Assembly: GCA_002311865.1 (NCBI GenBank)
Contig: DBZV01000216.1
Coordinates: 2,999 to 17,973 of the forward strand
Origin: Dehalococcoidia bacterium UBA1151
GTDB lineage: Bacteria; Chloroflexota; Dehalococcoidia; Lucifugimonadales; Lucifugimonadaceae
DNA: 14,975 nucleotides
Reading direction: 5' to 3'
A model generated the notes under the pieces. It ran no database searches and was not told the DNA's origin. It worked only from the letters and a program-made list of their open reading frames with translations. This document shows, piece after piece, positions 13,045-14,975 of the stretch. Position numbers and translations under genes: made by a program. Position 1 is the first letter of the stretch. Each line of letters starts with the position of its first letter.

Positions 13045-13076
13045 GATCCTTCGATTCCGCTATCGCTTCACTCAGG
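13045..13076 (-). repeat. Family D repeat, right copy
   Basis: GATCCTTCGA (13045-13054) ... ACTCAGG (13070-13076). Read on the minus strand it gives CCTGAGT...TCGAAGGATC, aligning with the left copy. ATCCT/AGGAT at its ends also pair. Confidence 0.6.
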
Positions 13077-13313
13077 ATGCCATCGCGTTCTGCTGAGGTT
13101 CGCGGCTAACTCAACGTGGCTGTGCCTGGGCCCCGGATGTTTGCGTGTGGCCGCAGAATCCGGGATGTTGGACGGGGGATGGTAATTGGAGCTAGCCGCG
13201 TTGATGCGTAGAGAGCGATTGATGGCCGGAACGGTGCCCTTCGAGTGGCCTCAGGGAACCATTCCTCGCGTGTGATGGCGAATGTGAGCACTCGCGCAAC
13301 CACAAAGCTGTCC

Positions 13314-14903
13314 CTACGATGGCATGCCCGGCAGCTTTGTTCCGGGGACGTCGGTACGGAATTTGTAGACAGACGTGCGGGCGGTGACGTAGATGGTCTG
13401 TCGGTCGGGGTCTCCGAAGGCTAGGTTTGCTGGGAGTTCAGGGAACTGGATCAGACCTTGCTGAGTCCCGTCTGGGTCAAATATCCAGATGCCGCGTGGA
13501 CCGGTGCAGAGGATGCGGCCGACCTCGTCTACTTTCATGCCGTCGGGTACGCCGCCCAGTTCCTCGCGTGAGCGCCACACGCCAGGGTACTTCTCAAACG
13601 TGCCTTCTGCGGGCACGTACGGCATCTCAGCGAGTTGCCGCGGGTTACTCAGGGTGCCGTCGGCGGCGACGTCGTAGGCGCGCAGATGCGGGTCGGGACG
13701 GGAGTTTGAGGCGTACAGGACTGTCTCATCGGGTGAGAATGCGAGGCCGTTTGGGTGGTTCATATCGGAGGCCGCGACCGACAGTTGTCCGTCCGGTGTG
13801 AGTTTGAAGATTGCCGAGAAGCCCAGCTCTCGCTCATCGTCGGGCATCAGCACTTGCGGGTCCGTGAAATAGATATCGCCGCTGGAGTGAGTCACAATAT
13901 CGTTGCTGCGATTTAGTCGTGCGCCCTCGAAGCAGTCTGCCAGGAGGGTGATCGCCCCATCAATGTTCTCTGAGGCCAATTCAGGCATGCGCACGATTCG
14001 CCGGGCGTCTTGCTCGGCGTACACAACGTTGCCGTCCAGATCGAACGTGGCGCCGTTGGCGCCCCCGGAGTCTGTACGAATGACTGACTTATGTCCCGTC
14101 ATGAGATCCACGACGTAATGGATACGCGCATCCACATCTGACACGAAGATTTTGTTTGTGGGGTGCCAGAGTGGCCCTTCGGTGAACACGAAGCCTGTGG
14201 CAACCAGCTCAATTGCGCCGGTCTTGAAGTCGCTCATCCCGGTAATCCAAGTTGAACCTCCATCTGACTCTTCTTGTTCACCCTTAACGGCCTTCTGGGC
14301 GAAACCGACCACATGGGGTCGCACCGGGTATGGGCCGTTTCCGAAATCTTCTATTTCCATCAGTTCGAGGTTGCTGGCCTTGATGGCTGCGATTGTATTG
14401 CGGTTGGGGTGGCAGCCTTCGGAGCAAATTCGCCAGAGTGGCGTTGCCAGGTCCTGCAGTCCACCTCGGAGTCGCCCGCCGCTGCGGACGTGCTCCATGA
14501 ACCGGAACTCACCGCCGGGACGGAGCAAGCGTGTGACCTCGGCGATCACGTTTTTCTGATCTTTGACGCTGCATAGCATCAGGGTAGCCACAATCACATC
14601 GAAGGCCTCATCTTCGAACGGCATGTCGGTGGCGGGAGCGACTAGCGTTTCGACACTGATTTCGAGTTTTGTCGCTTTTTTCGTGAGCCTTCGAAGCATG
14701 AAGGGGTTCGGATCGGTGACCGTGAGCCGGATGTCTTCGGGGTAGTACGGCAGATTGGCGCCGGTTCCTGCGCCAATCTCAAGAACATCGCCGTGAGCAG
14801 GGCCCGCGACGTATTCCCGATGCGACTTGTAGGTGCCTCTTTCCGAAGCTTTCAGTGCGGGGTCATAGATTGCGGCGAAGAGGCGCTGGGTGAATGCGGA
14901 CAT
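13314..14903 (-). CDS. Methyltransferase-SMP-30/gluconolactonase fusion protein
   Basis: Two-domain protein of 529 residues. Residues about 1-208 form a class I SAM methyltransferase of METTL7/UbiE-like type: FAAIYDPALKASERG at the start, SAM loop VLEIGAGTGANLPYYP (40-55), acidic TDPNPFM (63-69), ATDMPFEDEAFDVIVATLMLCSV, and LLRPGGEFRFMEHVRSG. Residues about 223-529 form an SMP-30/gluconolactonase six-bladed propeller: FTEGPLWHP with metal-site Glu242, RLNRSNDIV, HPNGLAFSPDETVLYASN, and GGVPDGMKVDEVGRI. A polar linker with KGEQEESDGGST joins them. The substrate is unknown, though lactone hydrolysis is the usual activity of the second family. The ATG at 14903 is chosen because it matches the family start. 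A TTG 12 codons upstream (14939) is possible, and neither has a clear Shine-Dalgarno sequence. The Met opening the second domain (14237) also has no well-spaced site, supporting one polypeptide. Confidence 0.85.
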   Translation of the reverse strand: MSAFTQRLFAAIYDPALKASERGTYKSHREYVAGPAHGDVLEIGAGTGANLPYYPEDIRLTVTDPNPFMLRRLTKKATKLEISVETLVAPATDMPFEDEAFDVIVATLMLCSVKDQKNVIAEVTRLLRPGGEFRFMEHVRSGGRLRGGLQDLATPLWRICSEGCHPNRNTIAAIKASNLELMEIEDFGNGPYPVRPHVVGFAQKAVKGEQEESDGGSTWITGMSDFKTGAIELVATGFVFTEGPLWHPTNKIFVSDVDARIHYVVDLMTGHKSVIRTDSGGANGATFDLDGNVVYAEQDARRIVRMPELASENIDGAITLLADCFEGARLNRSNDIVTHSSGDIYFTDPQVLMPDDERELGFSAIFKLTPDGQLSVAASDMNHPNGLAFSPDETVLYASNSRPDPHLRAYDVAADGTLSNPRQLAEMPYVPAEGTFEKYPGVWRSREELGGVPDGMKVDEVGRILCTGPRGIWIFDPDGTQQGLIQFPELPANLAFGDPDRQTIYVTARTSVYKFRTDVPGTKLPGMPS

Positions 14904-14975
14904 GGGGGCGAGTTTGGACTCATCACGGCGTGTGGTCAATCGAGGTCTGCGGGTGGCCTGCGCAATCGGGCCATT

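Larger units (their letters stand above)
12817..13313. other. Non-coding gap with inverted repeat pair
   Basis: These 497 bases lie between two convergent genes (SRAP and the fusion gene). No supported gene was found. They contain an inverted pair of family D repeats (12892-12929 and 13045-13076). A 65-codon minus frame (13106-13303) lacks family features and a clear ribosome binding site. No good terminator was seen after either gene. Confidence 0.55.

Noticed and set aside
13106..13303. A 65-codon open frame on the minus strand in the gap before the fusion gene
   Set aside because: No clear ribosome binding site or family motif, and it lies in a repeat-rich gap. Chance opening in GC-rich DNA is as likely.

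Overview
The window looks like a stretch of chromosome from a free-living, moderately GC-rich bacterium. The gene set (riboflavin, succinyl-CoA ligase, hydroxypyruvate isomerases, DUF925-type nucleotidyltransferase, METTL7-like methyltransferase joined to an SMP-30 lactonase), the TTG starts, a probably leaderless gene and many small palindromic repeats would fit a Chloroflexota bacterium of the Dehalococcoidia/SAR202 type. That placement is inference from style and family, not from a marker gene. No rRNA, tRNA, CRISPR array, integrase or transposase was seen.

Layout. 1-1001 (+): the end of the GTP cyclohydrolase II gene, followed with no gap by ribH. 1002-1357: non-coding, with two inverted copies of a GC-rich palindromic repeat. 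1358-2179 (+): a secreted lipoprotein made of two tandem CHRD/SOD-like repeats, then a strong hairpin terminator. 2381-2803 (-): a stand-alone receiver-domain response regulator. 3215-5568 (+): sucC-sucD, where sucD has lost its usual stop at a palindromic repeat and runs about 100 codons on, into the antisense of the next gene. 5388-12004 (-): a run of eight same-strand genes with short gaps: hypothetical, two hydroxypyruvate isomerase paralogues, pgpA, a DUF925 nucleotidyltransferase, a HAD hydrolase, a GH127-like protein and a second, related HAD hydrolase. 12109-12816 (+): an SRAP (YedK/HMCES) DNA-crosslink protein, divergent from that run. 12817-13313: non-coding, with an inverted pair of another repeat family. 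13314-14903 (-): a single reading frame joining a methyltransferase to an SMP-30/gluconolactonase domain.

How the genes work together. ribA/ribH supply two steps of riboflavin synthesis. sucCD make succinyl-CoA ligase of the citric acid cycle. The minus-strand run mixes small-sugar and hydroxy-acid enzymes (isomerases, a glycosidase-fold protein, phosphatase-fold proteins) with a phospholipid enzyme. It may be one transcript, but no shared pathway can be proved from sequence. I do not see a clear defence, phage or secretion system. The most unusual items are the repeat-driven C-terminal extension of SucD, the methyltransferase-lactonase fusion, the GH127-like protein without the expected Cys-Cys motif and flanked by two DxG-type HAD proteins, and the abundance of paired inverted palindromic repeats.
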